64,000 bases of DNA, taken from NCBI GenBank assembly GCA_963169105.1, contig OY720636.1, positions 148,513,941 through 148,577,940 on the forward strand, in the 5' to 3' direction. Below, piece after piece: positions 1 through 11,538 of the stretch. The DNA is from Ceriagrion tenellum. Lineage: Eukaryota > Arthropoda > Insecta > Odonata > Coenagrionidae. Numbering within the stretch: the first letter of the stretch is position 1; every line of letters begins with the position of its first letter. The position numbers were made by a program, and so were the translations under genes. The notes beneath the pieces were generated by a model, which saw nothing but the letters and a program-made list of their open reading frames with translations, did no database searches and had not been told where the DNA came from.

Positions 1-1067
1 ACTGGCGCGTCGTGTCACTTTCCATTGCAAGAGGCACTATGTAATGACAACTGGCAACTGGTATAAAAGATATATGGGCATATGGTTTATATATATGGTT
101 TTTGCCATCACTTGGCTCTATCATTGCATTGCAAAATCCAGTTTCCCTCTCTATTGCTGCACAGTAAAATATGCATGAATTGAGTGCACTCTAATTTTTT
201 ATCTTTGTTTTAAACAAAAACTTAATGACATTTGTGAATGCTAGGACTTAATGTGTTCTTTTAAAGATTGCATTGTTTCTCATTGAATTAAGTACTTCAG
301 CATTGAGTTGACATATATATAGGTGGAATACTTACTATCTTCTCAATGCTTAAATCCATAATTTTTACATGAGCATTGTTCTCTCTTTTATCTAAGAAAA
401 TATCCCTTAACTGCAGGTTCAGTGACTTTGTTTTCCTTTATGAAAGCAAATTTTAATACATAGTAATAAAATTAGCGGGACCTTAGCTCAGGCAGTACCA
501 TTACCACTGAATACATTAATAATAATCTGCTCAAATCTATATCTTTTTTCTCGTTTGTAGTTCTATATTTACCGCTATGTAATCAGTGGATATGCCATAT
601 TTTTTATGGGGATCCTATTTTCTGTCATTCAGATGCCCTGGAAGTCAGGTGACCAGTCTTGGCAGGACTGGCTTTTCATCCTGGCTGATGTTTTTATGTC
701 ATAGTGTCTGTGAAAGCTCACAAGGCTGTCAAAATGTTTGTGGGCCACCAAGGGCCTCATTATATTGTTCCCTTTCTGCTATGCCCTCTTCTTTGTCACT
801 CACTTGAGCCCTTATGGTCCCACTGCCAGCGTTCGTCACGTTGCTCATTGCCTTCTTTCCTTCTCAGCTACCCATTCCTACTCTCATGCCTCTTCATCTA
901 CCTCCCCTCTTTCTCTTTTCCTCAATGTTGATCTCTCTTTGTGAAGACTCCTGATTAAATGCATCTCTTATTTTTATGTCCTTGTATAGAACTGACTTAA
1001 GTTTTAATCTATCAACCTCGGGAAGCTGCTTTGGATCACATGGGCATGTGACCATTGGAAATTTAAT
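1..1067. other. Intergenic or intronic DNA, no gene seen
   Basis: AT-rich sequence. The short open frames around 586-944 have no recognisable domain, no convincing splice context and overlap each other in several frames, so I treat them as chance. No repeat with identifiable ends is visible before the transposon that starts at 1070. Confidence 0.6.
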
Positions 1068-1412
1068 TACCGTATAGGCGCGTGTAAGAGGCGCACCCCT
1101 ATTTTTAAGCGTTGAAGTTGAAGAAAAAATTTTGGGGCTTTTTTTCCTCCTATCGCGAGGTTTTGCGGACCTAACTTCGAACTTTCAGCCATTACCAAAG
1201 CCTTCCGTAGTGTCACACCTTATTTTTAATGCCGTTTTCCCCCACCATTTCCTTATGCACAAGTCGTAGTCGCTGTGAGTATGGGTCTTTTAACTGTACT
1301 TAACCTTTACATACGAGGTACGTTCGGAAAATAAGTCCCGTTTTTATACAAAAAAACAACAAGTACAGATACAGCAAAAAAATTTATTGCAAACAAATCT
1401 ACAACTCTTAGA

Positions 1413-1880
1413 TTATTTTTCGACATAGCTCCCGTGAGTTTCCAGGCATTTGTCATAGCGTGGCACAAGTTTTTGTATACCCTCTTCGTAGAATGTTGCC
1501 GCCTGTATAGTCAACCATGATGTAACATGTTCTTTCAGCTCTTCGTCACTGTTTACTCGTAACCGCTGAGCGCCAAGGAAAGACTTCAGATGCAGAAACA
1601 AATGAAAGTCGCTAGGAGCGAGGTCGGGGCTGTACGGAGGATGGTCAAACACATCCCAGCCAAAGCCCTGAAGGAGTGTTTTTGTCACTTTGGCAGTGTG
1701 TGGTCGGGCATTATTGTGAATGAAAACCACGCCTTTTGTCAGCATGCACGGAACTGCGATCACAGCACTGTCGCGGAGAATAATGGAAACGGAACTTACT
1801 GTTGGACAGCGCTGGACAGCGCTGTCCAACAATGTCTCAATTATTTTCCCCTTCTTTAAGTTATAGTTGAGATGAAACAC
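1413..1880 (-). pseudogene. Mariner transposase, C-terminal part (broken)
   Basis: The frame carries the mariner DDE block in order: HNNARPHTA, then PPYSPDLAPSDFHLF, then a tail ending in YDKCLETHGSYVEK. In active mariners the first motif is HDNARPHT and the last acidic residue is the D of LAPSDxHLF, about 34 residues later (DD34D). Here the middle aspartate is replaced by asparagine, the N-terminal DNA-binding domain and first catalytic aspartate are missing, and the upstream 50 residues of the frame look like non-coding read-through. The protein is therefore dead. It covers the left arm plus part of the core of the fold-back element. Confidence 0.85.
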
Positions 1881-1911
1881 TGTAATTTGACAATTTCCTG
1901 TAATTTGACAT

Positions 1912-2139
1912 CCTCCGTACAGCCCCGACCTCGCTCCTAGCGACTTTCATTTGTTTCTGCATCTGAAGTCTTTCCTTGGCGCTCAGCGGTTACGAGTAAA
2001 CAGTGACGAAGAGCTGAAAGAACATGTTACATCATGGTTGACTACACAGGCGGCAACATTCTACGAAGAGGGTATACAAAAACTTGTGCCACGCTATGAC
2101 AAATGCCTGGAAACTCACGGGGGCTATGTCGAAAAATAA
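1912..2139 (+). pseudogene. Mariner transposase, second inverted C-terminal copy
   Basis: Reading from 1912 the frame starts at PPYSPDLAPSDFHLF and runs to YVEK and a stop at 2139, matching the minus-strand copy at 1413-1640 with few differences (for example THGGY instead of THGSY). It starts abruptly at the inner edge of the right arm, so there is no start codon and no first two catalytic residues. It is simply the other arm of the fold-back element. Confidence 0.8.
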
Positions 2140-2352
2140 TGTAAGAGTTGTAGATTTGTTTGCAATAAATTTTTTTGCTGTATCTGTACTTGTTGTTTTT
2201 TTGTATAAAAACGGAACTTACTTTCCGAACGTACCTCGTATATATTTTGCTGTAAGCGATGATGAGCGGGAATTCATGTAAGAGGCGCACCATAATTTTT
2301 GGCTGCGATTTCAGGGAAAAAAGGTGTGCCTCTTACACGAGTTTATACGGTA

Positions 2353-3245
2353 TAAGTCTCTGATTATGTGATATACAACCGTATTATCTCAGTTAAGTAC
2401 ATGCAGTAATGAATTTTTGGTACTTATAAAGTAAAATGATGCTGTAAGGTGAGGTTATTTAATTGTTGCTAAATCAATAAAAAACTCATTGAGGGAACTG
2501 AGGTGGATAAGACTCCCGTACAACCAGGATTGGAATCATTATTGAGAGAGTGATGAATCGACAGATCTCTAAATATTCAACTGAATTGTTGACGCCTGAC
2601 TGACCATGCCCATGGAATTTGACACTAGTGGGAGCAATCTCAACATGCCTCACTATAGCTATCTGCATTGAAATTCAGTGTAATTTTTTCTGGAGGTGTA
2701 TTTTCATAATCATGAATGAATCATGGTGCCAACCTTTTTCCAACTTTTTGCATGATATTCAGGATTGCAATGGAAGAAATATTGCCTGTTATACAACATT
2801 TTAACCAGGTTTAAATATTTAATTTAGTTGAGTTAGATACATTAGTTCATTAAATAGATACAAGGACATGTTTTTAAACATGACCTCAGAGTTAATTTCA
2901 AATTTCTTTATATAAGGTAATGTATATTTGGTTGCTATCATGATTATCTCAAAGAAAAAGGAATCCAGAAGGGAAATTGAGTCCAGAAGAAGCATAATAA
3001 TGTGTGATACTTCCTCTAAAACCTAATGCATTAATGATTGGAATTGTCTCCAGATAAGAGAAAAATTAAATAAGTAATAGAGGTCAAAAGAAGAAATTAT
3101 CTGGAAGGTGTACGTAAAAACAAAGCTTTCCTAAGTGATGTTTTTAGTGAACCAAGCTTTTGGTGAGAAATGGTAATATGCAAAGGAGTCTGTTGATAGC
3201 ATCATTGAAAGTTATTGCAAGGCTTTAACTGACCTGAAATGCCTG
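2353..3245. other. AT-rich stretch, probably intron
   Basis: No coding potential, no repeat with clear ends. Base composition changes abruptly near 3240-3380, where the GC-rich exon of the next gene begins. If that gene is spliced as proposed, this stretch is part of its upstream intron. Confidence 0.45.
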
Positions 3246-3793
3246 ATGCCCGATGAGGCCAGCACGAGTGCTGGGGCGCCCCCCTTTGAGCACGCGCTTC
3301 TTCCTCCGATGGGAGAATTGCGATGGCCATCCGTAACTTCCTTATTTTTTTCGCAGGCAGCGAGTGGTGTGGGCGAGGACGACGAGGTGGGGGCGGGAGG
3401 GCGCGGAGGGCAGGTTCGCGTGGGAGGGGCGGCGCGGGGCAGCCACCCCCGGCGCCGACAGGCGGAGGAGGTGACTGCGGCGGCGTCGGCTGCGGCAGTC
3501 GCGGCGCCCTTTCCCGTCGACTTCGATGCCAAGTTCGAGGACAACTTCGGTGGCGGCGCCGAGAGTGGCAAGTCGTCCGAGGACGTGTTCAAGGAAGCAC
3601 CCTTCGACAAGTACGCCGTCTTCCGCGAGCTGATCGAATCGGAGGGCGGAGGCGGTGGCGTCGGGGAGGCGGAAGAGGGGGGCGGAGCCGGGGGGGCGGA
3701 GTTGACCTCGCCCCCCACCGTCGTCGACCCCTCGGCGTCGGACGCCAGCAAGGAGGAGGAAGAAGAGGAGGAAGAGGAGGAGGAAGAGGAAGA

Positions 3794-3826
<33 letters not shown>

Positions 3827-6779
3827 AGAGGAGGAGGAGGAGGAAGAGGAGGGCGCGGAGTCGTCGCCGCCGCCCCCGAGGAGGCGGACCCGCGGCGGGA
3901 AGGGTCGAGGGCTGGGGGCGGTGGATGACGGGGCGACGCAGCAGCAGCAGCAGGTGGACAAGTACGCCGCCCTGCGCGAGATCTGTCTGATGGGAGACGG
4001 TGGCAAGGAAGAAGGGGGCGGGGGAGAGGGGGTGACCGAGGGGGCGGGAGGAGGGGAGGACGGCAAGGGCGCGGAGGGGGGAGGTGGGGCAGGGGGGGAG
4101 GAGGAGGAGGAGGTGGGGGACCTCTTGGTGCTGTCCCGGCAGGCGAGCGAGGCCCCTGAGGAGGAGGAGGAGGAGGGGGGGCGGCGAGAGGGGGCGGGGA
4201 CGGATGGGGGCGGCGAAGCGGTCGCGAAAGCGGGGATTCCGCCCGAGGGCGAGGAGGAGGCCGAGGTGGAGGCCGGGGGAGAGGAGGAAGAGGCCGCCGG
4301 GGGCGAGGTGGGGGAGGAGGAGGAGGAGGGGGGCTCGCCCCCGGAGGCGGTGGCGGCCGCGGCGGAGTTGGGTGCCGACGAGGAGGAAGGCAGCGAGAAC
4401 TCTGGGTGGGCCAACTTCGAAGAGGGCGTGTCGCCGTGGTCTTCGGAGGACCGTGGTTGGCCAGAAGCGGCCAGAGACGGATCTTGGGGCGTCGGGGGCG
4501 GCGGGGGCCGACCGGAGGCGAGGAAGGCGGGAAAGGGCGAGGAGGAGGAGGGAGAGGCTAAGGAAGCGGGGCGGGGGGGGGCTGCGTGGGAGGAAGGGGA
4601 GGCGGCTGCGGCTTCGGTGGGGCGAGGGGGGCCGAGGAAGAAGAGGGGGCGCGGAAGGGGGAGCGGCGCTGCTCGAAGGGACGAGGAGAGGGGGGCGAGG
4701 AGGGCAGTGGGGCGGAGGGGCGGCACGTCGCCGTGGGGCGGGGGCCGAGACGCGGAGGAGGCGGGCCGGCGGCGGTGCTGGGACGAGGACGAGGAAGAGG
4801 ACGAAGATGCCGGAGGCTGGGGAGGTGCGGGGGTGGCGCGGAGGCCCGTGGGGCGGGGGTGGGAAGGCGGGCCCGCGCGAAGGGCCCGGCAGCCCGCGCA
4901 GCCGCTCCGCTCGAGGAAGCCGTCCACGTGGGGCGACGAGGAGGACGAGGGCGAGGACGAAGAGTGGCCCCCGAGGACGCACCACGCCGCGCACCATCAC
5001 CACCACGTGCAGCACCACGCCCACCACCACGCCCCCTATTACCAGCGTCACGCGTACGAGGGCGAGGAGGAGGAAGAGGATGAGGGCGAGGAGGAAGATG
5101 GCGCGCGTTCGTGGCGGGGTGCGAGGAGGCGCAGGGGCGCGACAGCGGCGCCACCGGGCGTCCGGCGGCGGAGGGCGGGTTCGGCAGAGTGGGACGCCGA
5201 AGGAGAGGAAGAGGAAGACGAAGAGGAGGACGAGGAAGAAGAGGAAGGGGAGAGAGGCGGGGGGCAGAGGTGGAGGGCGGGAGGGGGGCGAAGAAGGGAG
5301 GCGTCGTGGGATGGCGCCTGGGGCGGCGGCGAAGGGGGCGGGCGCGTGGTGCGGTGGAGGGGCAGCCGCTCTTCTTACCGCTCGTGGGACGAAGAGGACG
5401 AGGCGGAGGAGGATTACGGGCGCGGGAGCGAAGCCGTCGGCGCCGAGGGGCCGTCCCCGCGATGGGTCGCGGAGGCGGGCGGCGAAGTGCTGGGTGGGAC
5501 GGTCGATCGGAGACGGGGGAGGCGGGCTCGCACCGCCAGCGGCGAGAGCGCGCGGTCGGCTGCCTCCTACAGCGCACCGCCCCCACCGAGGCACCACGGA
5601 GGCGGACCACATTACCACCGCCACGAAGAGGACGAGGAGGAGGCGGAGGAGGAAGCGGGGGGACGGACCCGGAGGAGTCGCCCCCCGCCCGCCTCGACGC
5701 CCCCCGGCAGCGGGCAGCACAAGACCGCCCCCGCCTCCAGGTGGCAGCAGCCGCCGCCGCAGCAAGCGACGGCGTGGCGCGTCGAGGAGAAGACGAGGGC
5801 GACGGGGGGGCGCGGCGGCGGAGGGCAGCGGAGGGGCCGTCAGAGGGGAGGGAAGGAGGGCGGAGCGGGCGGCAAGGGCCCCCGGGGACCCCCGAGGGGC
5901 TCCTCCGGAGGCGGCCGCCTTCAGTCGTCTCCTTTCGAGGATGACTTCGTGCACCCTTCGGCGGGGGGCGGTGGTTCGAGCGTGTCGAGCGACGTGAGCG
6001 AGAGTCGGCGGTCACCGCTCGCGCACAACGGCCGCAGCAGCGACGACGTGTTCCTGCCCTGCGGCGACGTCCCACCGCCGCCCCCACCGCCGGAGGCCGC
6101 CTCTCCGCTCGCCCTCTTCCCGCCGCCCAAGCTGGCGACCCCCGCAAGGGAGCGGCCCTTCTCCGCGCCCGTTGAGGGCTCCCACCACCGGCACCATCAC
6201 CATCACCACCACGCCTTCCACGCCGCCGCGTCCGCCGCGCCGCCCTCGCACCACCCGGGTGCTCGGGAGAGGCCGGGGGCCGCGTGGCCGGGGGCCCCGC
6301 ACCGGCAGCAGGGCCCCAGGACGTCCGAGGGCGGCGCCAACAACGGCTCCATCATCCGCAAATCGGAGTCGGTGAACATCTTCGCGCGCGACTCCGACCC
6401 ATTCGACGACGACTTCTTCTCTGCAGGCAGCGCGGCGGCGGCCGGCGGCAACAATGGCACCAACGGCGAGAAGAGAGGCGCGCCACCCGGGCGGCACCAT
6501 CACCACCACCACCACCACTACGCCTCCGGGGGTGCGCCTCCACCGTCGTCCATGGACCCGTTCAAGTGGTCGGAGCAGCCCTTCGACAGCTTCGAGTTTC
6601 GGGAGGAGGAGGAGGAGGAGGAGAGGGGGGAGGGCGTGATGTTGGGGGCGGCGGAGGGGGGCGTCGGGGGCGGGGGGCGGGAGGAGGTGGTCGGGGGCCG
6701 GAGGAGGAGGCGGGGGGCGGGGCGGAGGGGGGGAGTAGATAGGCTGGCCGCGATGGGAGGCGGGCATTCCGCCAATTGA
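3246..6779 (+). CDS. Probable endocytic adaptor-like protein, GC-rich last exon
   Basis: Open frame of 1177 codons, extremely GC-rich against AT-rich flanks. A tract ending TTTTTTTCGCAG at 3356 looks like a 3' splice site, phase 0, so the true exon probably starts at 3357 and the Met at 3246 is likely intronic. Visible motifs: FEDNF (residues 97-101), FEDDF (897-901) and FDDDF (1053-1057), all FxDxF; WANF (388-391), a WxxF form; DPF at 1052-1053 and 1104-1106. These are known ligands of the AP-2 alpha appendage in clathrin endocytosis. Two short related blocks, DKYAVFREL and DKYAALREI, recur near residues 122 and 239. A run of 33 Glu lies at 170-202, with several His runs and Arg/Gly/Glu-rich linkers, so most of the chain should be disordered. 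It lacks any folded domain, as expected if those are in upstream exons. An endocytic role is inferred; I cannot name the gene. Confidence 0.6.
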
Positions 6780-7490
6780 TTAACCCTGCCCTCTCTTGGT
6801 GACCTCATGAAGTGTGTATGACTTGTGCCATTCCAGTGTCAATTGAGGAACTCTTGCTGTGGCCACTTGGTTGACGGACATCAAACTCCAAAACTGTGGG
6901 TCAAGTTGTTTTGAAGAGCTCGGAGCAAAATTCTTTAAGGTGGGTCCCAGGATTTTCTATTAGTCTATTGGATTCTCATAATTGATTCTGATGAGGTCGC
7001 GCATTTCTCTCATCGCAATGACCTTGCCATCACAGGTTAACAAAATAGAGGCAGCTGTGCCATACTATTTCTCTGCACTTTGGTGCCTAAATGATCACAT
7101 GGTATGCTATGAATTCTAAGTGATGCTGCTAAATTTTAGCTACATTTCTCTTCTTGCATCTTTGGGAAGACTTGAAGAAGAGCCTAATTAGGTGAAGAGC
7201 AACTCTTTTCTCTGATTATATCCAATACCTGACTACTATTTTTGCATCAGCTGTCATCATGAAGTCAGCTACTGGAGCCTTTAGAAAAACTGTAAATCCC
7301 TTGTCCATGCTCATCAGGGGTAAAAACCTTGCAAAAATATCTTCAATTAATAGATGTTTAAAGTTATTGCTGTTTCTTCATAGAATTTATCTATCATTAG
7401 AAAACATGATTGACTGATACTATGAATATCCATTTGGTAACCATGAACTCAAATGCCATGCCAATCATGTCTTTTGTGCTCAAGTGAGAA
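6780..7490 (+). other. Probable 3' untranslated region and flank
   Basis: Follows directly after the stop codon at 6777-6779. Composition falls back to AT-rich within about 50 bases. No open frame of note and no clear canonical polyadenylation signal that I can single out, so the extent of the UTR is not known. Confidence 0.35.
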
Positions 7491-8040
7491 TACATACATA
7501 CATACCAATCACGCCATTCCCTTCCGGGGTAGGCAGAGTCACTAAGTTTCACTCATATAAATAAATATTTGTACACCTAACTCTGCTTTCATAATTTCCT
7601 CCATACTGACCTATCCTTGCAAACCTCTTTTGCTTCATTTAACCCCATACACTGTTTCATACACGTCCTCCTGTTTTTAAGACTCCTAATATTCCTCCTC
7701 CTAAGAATTTCCTCAACCACATTCAACCACAACTTTCTCGGCCTACCTCTACCTTTCGCACCATTCATTTCACTCTTATATATGTTTCGTTATTCGACTC
7801 TCATCCATTCTCTCAACAAGGCCAAACCAACGAAGCAAACCCCTTTCATATTTGTCCATTACTGGAGCATCTAGCCCACATTCATTTATTACCCACTCAT
7901 TCCTCACCCTATCCATCCTACTTTTACCGCCAACACTCCTCAGCTAACTCATACCCACGGCGTTTAGTCTACTCTTATGTCCATCCTGACATACCCATGT
8001 TTCACTACCATACAGCAAAGTGGGGAGAAGTACACTTTTG
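7491..8040 (-). mobile_element. 5'-truncated non-LTR retrotransposon, 3' end
   Basis: Reading on the minus strand, the sequence translates, with stops and shifts, to the C-terminal tail of a non-LTR reverse transcriptase: LLYGSETWVCQ, then LNAVGMS, ERGLLRWFGLVERMDE, GRGRPRKLW and NEAKEVCKDRSVW. This block order (YGxETW, RWFGHxxRMxxxR, GRPxxxW) is common in insect non-LTR elements. The left edge is a CATA microsatellite at about 7491-7506, which would be the 3' tail. Only the last ~550 bp remain, as expected from incomplete reverse transcription. Clade not resolved. Confidence 0.7.
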
Positions 8041-9049
8041 TACACGGCAATTTGCGCTTCCTTGGACAAAGTGAGAACACATATGCAGTAGAATTGTGCT
8101 ATATAATAAAGGCAAGGGGGCATGAAATGTGCATTTCCATTATAATGAATTATGTTGCAACAAATACAGTAGAGCTCCCAGTATCCATGCTAATGGAGGG
8201 GGAAACCCTTTCAGATAGTCACATGGACAATCTGTTCATGTTCAGTTGTGTGTTAATTGTGGCCTTAGTTGTCTCAATGTCTTGCATGCATATTGTGATG
8301 AAATACTCGTATTCCTGTGCAAGCCCATAGCCTGAAAATTTTTTTTGGGGGTTACAATTATGACTGTTCCCCCAAAAATATTTCTGGCTAGGGCCTTTGG
8401 TTACTAGTTTGTAGCATGGAGTGGGGACCAGAAAAAATGTTTTTTTGTGTTTAATGATTCGGAGCTTGAGATGGTCTGGCTGGTTACTGACCGAATGACT
8501 GGTCAAAAGATGAGATATACGTACCAATATTTTTAGATAAAAATTCTTTTATTTCTTTGAAATAGGATATTAATAACATATTTTTTATGGTCAATATTAT
8601 ATTAGATTTTAGGTTTTCTTAAATGTAGTGCTGTAATTCACATACATATATTAAAAATTGCTCGAAAAAATAACAGAGGATCATTTTAATTTTTATTCAA
8701 CCCTTGTATTTATTTTTGCATGTACTATTATATAAATGTGCATATTCATACATAGGTAATACATTTTTAATAGATTTGAAAAATACTGCTTTGAGGAAAT
8801 ATCATTTAGCATCCAATTTTTTACTTTAAAAAATCAAACTATTACAAGTAGCTCAAAATAAGGGTTAAAATATTTACATTCTTAATTAAAAATTATTCTT
8901 CTATTCTTAAAAGCAAGTATATCAATTACTTAACCATAGGAATACTGATGTCGCAGTGAATGGACATGAGAGCTAATCCACTTAGGCAGTTTTGTCCACA
9001 TGTATTTCGTGAATAGGATTTTTATCTTCTTAGCGTTGAAAATCAACAT
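8041..9049. other. AT-rich stretch with one possible pogo-type end
   Basis: No gene recognised. At 8165 a TA is followed by CAGTAGAGCTCCCAGTATCC, which resembles the terminal repeat of pogo/Tigger elements (CAGTAGA...). I could not find the matching right end, so only a truncated element is possible. The rest is AT-rich and unassigned; its 3' part may include eroded sequence of the hAT gene to the right. Confidence 0.3.
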
Positions 9050-10340
9050 TCAGCCGAACAAGTTGTTACTGGAGAGTCAAAAAATATTCAATAAAATGAA
9101 TATATTTGGATAAAATTCCCTATTGCATTATCCAAGAGCTTCTATGGCACATGGTGGACGATTGATTTCATCACTTTTCCCCATTATATTTTCCATAGGT
9201 CAAACTCTGCTTGTAACACAGAGAGATCAACTTTTTTCATAAATTTTCAAACTTTCAGTATTTATTGAAATAGAAGATGTAAAGCAGACTGGTGGTAACA
9301 ATGAATTTAAGTTTGAAAGAACTTCTTTATGGTCAAGGAATTTTTAACTGTTGTATAAAATCATCAATGAGTGGAATGGCAATTGCAATACGAAAATAAA
9401 TTTCTGGCTTATTGGTCTCCACTTTGCAGTGCTGACATTGTGATGGGTTTCATCGGGGAACCTTGATTTTTTCTTCAAAACAGCCAAAAGTGCTTCAGCA
9501 TTTTTATTTTCAATCGTTTCTCCACAGATATTTACAAATTCTTTTGAATGGTTGGACTGATGTAGGTAGCATTCAATGATATATTTTCAGTGTGCTTAAG
9601 GATACTGCATTCTCATTCGTAAAATAGCCCTAAAATTGCCCATCATTAATCTTTGGTTCTGCATCATTTGCAGATAGTGGGCCAGAATCATTGGTTCCTC
9701 TCAAAGCAAGTTCTTGTCACCCACACAACTTAATTGTTTCAATCATTGGATATAATCTGTCACAGTTTTCTTGAATTTGCTTCAACTTTGAAGAGTCAAT
9801 AATATTTTGTATGTCACGTCTTGGATCATTAAAGGTGCTTAAAAGCTGGCTTCCTGTAATCCTGCATTCCTTATGTTATCCATGATTTTTATGAGCCTTG
9901 AAAGTTTCCAATCCATCTTTCCAATTTTTAAATGGCTCTTTCACTAATGATTTCAATTTTTGAGGGCCCCCTTTTCCGCCTGTATCTTTCGAGAAAAGTA
10001 CACTATATTTGCAGAGCACTCGATCAACTTGTGTATAAGAGCCACTGAAAATGAGACAACACTTTCCTTTGAAAACTTAAATTTCTTTTACTGCTAACTG
10101 GAAAAATGAAATTAGGTTCTGGGGTCCAAGGACATGTTAGTAATTTTGATTTCATTTCACTGTCAATTTCATTTCCAGCATCTACAAGGTAGTTTCCTAA
10201 ATCTAAAATTTTCAATGCCTCTCTAGTGACTGTTGTTGTATTTGAGGAATCTCAGTCTCCCTTGCGGTGAATTCTTCCCTCGCTGCGAATTTGGGGGATG
10301 GTACTAAATTATTATCAGAGTATCTGTCCTAGATTTTTTG
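9050..10340 (-). pseudogene. hAT transposase with TTF-type zinc finger (decayed)
   Basis: On the minus strand the pieces, in order from about 10210 down, are DLGNYLVDAGNEI, a TTF-finger-like block (LSFQRKVLSHFQWLLYT then LCKYSVLF), FKNWKDGLETFKAHKNHG, DIQNIIDSSKLKQIQENC, IETIKLCG-QELALRGTNDSGPL and finally KPEIYFRIAIAIPLIDDFI. This is the layout of hAT-derived proteins of the ZMYM1 / THAP0 (p52rIPK) type: TTF finger, then the DUF4371 region, then the start of the RNase H-like part. Several stops and frame changes break it, and the C-terminal dimerisation block was not found. Once a DNA transposase, now non-functional. Confidence 0.7.
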
Positions 10341-10983
10341 CAAAACATTTACCATAGTGAGTTGGCCACTTCTCTATAGTGGGTTTTGCTGAAAAAATTT
10401 ATACATTCTATGTACTATTTCCATTTTCCTATGTATGTAGGATAAGAATAAAATATCAAACACTATATTACGTGCCTAGGGAAAGAAAATATAGAACGTA
10501 CTAGATCGCATGTAAATTATCTCCCGAAGCGAAGCCGAGGGTGATGGGCATGTGATCTTAGGTATTCTCTTTTACTGGTTTACATAGATCCACTTTCAGC
10601 AGGGGTAGGGCAAAAAATATTATTTCTAAATCCAAGATATTAAACCTGAACGACTTGAAAATAATGTTCTTAGAAGTACTCATTGGGATTCACCTTATTG
10701 CAGTGTATTATGACTGGTTCTAGAAACTTGTCAGGGGCTGTCGGGGAATCGGGAGGAAATTGAGCACCTCCCGGGAAAAATGGCAATTTTGTTTTTTTAA
10801 GATGTTTTAAAAATTATTTTTGAGCTCTGTTATTTACTAGTAAAGAACTGTTCAAAAACTGTTAGTATTTCTCGGATGCCTTTATTACGTCATCTGCACT
10901 GTAATTTAAAATTAAAGTAGGAATAAGACCTTCAAGTAGCAATGTAGTGCGGATATCCTGGTAAAATCTTGATTTTAATTCAA
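10341..10983. other. Unassigned spacer
   Basis: Sequence between the hAT remnant and the 3' tail of the next retrotransposon. It may contain an end of the hAT element, but no inverted repeat was recognised. No gene seen. Confidence 0.4.
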
Positions 10984-11022
10984 TAATATAATAATAATAA
11001 ATAATAATAATAAACTTTATTC
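10984..11022 (-). repeat. AATAAT microsatellite, retrotransposon 3' tail
   Basis: Runs of AAT/AATA units precede the shared 3' UTR word CACGGGTAATTAAACCC. On the element's own strand this is a TTATTA-type tail at the 3' terminus. The second family copy at about 39470 begins at the same point, which confirms it as the true 3' end. Confidence 0.7.
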
Positions 11023-11538
11023 ACGGGTAATTAAACCCAATTTCACTTGAAATACATAAAGTACATAAAACAAATAATGACTTGTAAAAAGAATTGCACA
11101 TACAATCAATTAACCTAAATCATGTAATATATAAAGGTCAGTTTCAATATAATACAATAAATACAATAAAGACAAAAATAAAAAATTCATTCATAAAAGT
11201 ACAATAGTCAAGATTTAACATTGTAATTTCTTAAAATCTTGTCATCATAAATAATATAAAAATATAATAATATATACGCTTCAGACAAATAAAGAAAAAA
11301 AAAATTCATTCATAAAAATACAATAGACCAGATTTTTCAATTTAATTTCTTAAATACTTATCATCATAAATAATGTAAAAAAAATATATATATATATAAA
11401 AGGATAGGAGAGACATTAAAAATCTGTTAAAAACAAAAAAAAAATAATATATATATATATACAATAAATACAGAGAAAAGAAGAAAAAAGAGAACATGTG
11501 TAGATAAATATAGATAGTTAGGATTATTTATTACCATA

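Larger units (their letters stand above)
1314..2238. mobile_element. Fold-back mariner: two inverted 3' halves
   Basis: Bases 1314-1643 and 1909-2238 are inverted copies, 330 bp each, around a 265-bp unique core. The ends begin CGAGGTACGTTCGG and are flanked by TA (1312-1313 and 2239-2240), the mariner target duplication. Each arm carries the C-terminal end of a mariner transposase, so the element looks like two 3' halves joined tail-out. It cannot encode an intact enzyme but has perfectly usable terminal repeats. It sits inside the pogo-like element at 1070-2350. A snap-back transposition or gap-repair product is the simplest explanation. Confidence 0.8.
1070..2350. mobile_element. TA-flanked DNA transposon or MITE, pogo-like ends
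   Basis: The first 28 bases (CCGTATAGGCGCG then TGTAAGAGGCGCACC) match the reverse complement of the last 28 bases at 2323-2350 with four mismatches, and the pair is flanked by TA on both sides (1068-1069 and 2351-2352). TA target sites and ends of this form are typical of Tc1/mariner-pogo superfamily elements. No transposase of its own is visible; most of the interior is a mariner insertion at 1314-2238. A further copy of the GTAAGAGGCGCACC motif at 2278-2291 forms a hairpin with the right end. Family assignment is inference; the inverted ends and TA flanks are seen directly. Confidence 0.65.

Noticed and set aside
1590..1859. Plus-strand 89-codon frame
   Set aside because: Antisense shadow of the mariner transposase relic.
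3342..5954. 870-codon minus-strand open frame, and other long frames on both strands (4084-5997, 4558-6147, 3212-4927)
   Set aside because: The extreme GC content removes stop codons from several frames. Only the plus-strand frame 3246-6779 contains coherent motifs (FxDxF, DPF, His runs) and a fitting acceptor; the others are Arg/Pro/Ser or Leu-rich mirror products of GGN repeats.
3246..6779. Naming the gene as Disabled, AAK1/NAK or another specific adaptor
   Set aside because: The motifs support an endocytic adaptor tail, but no folded domain is in the window and I cannot confirm an orthologue without a search.
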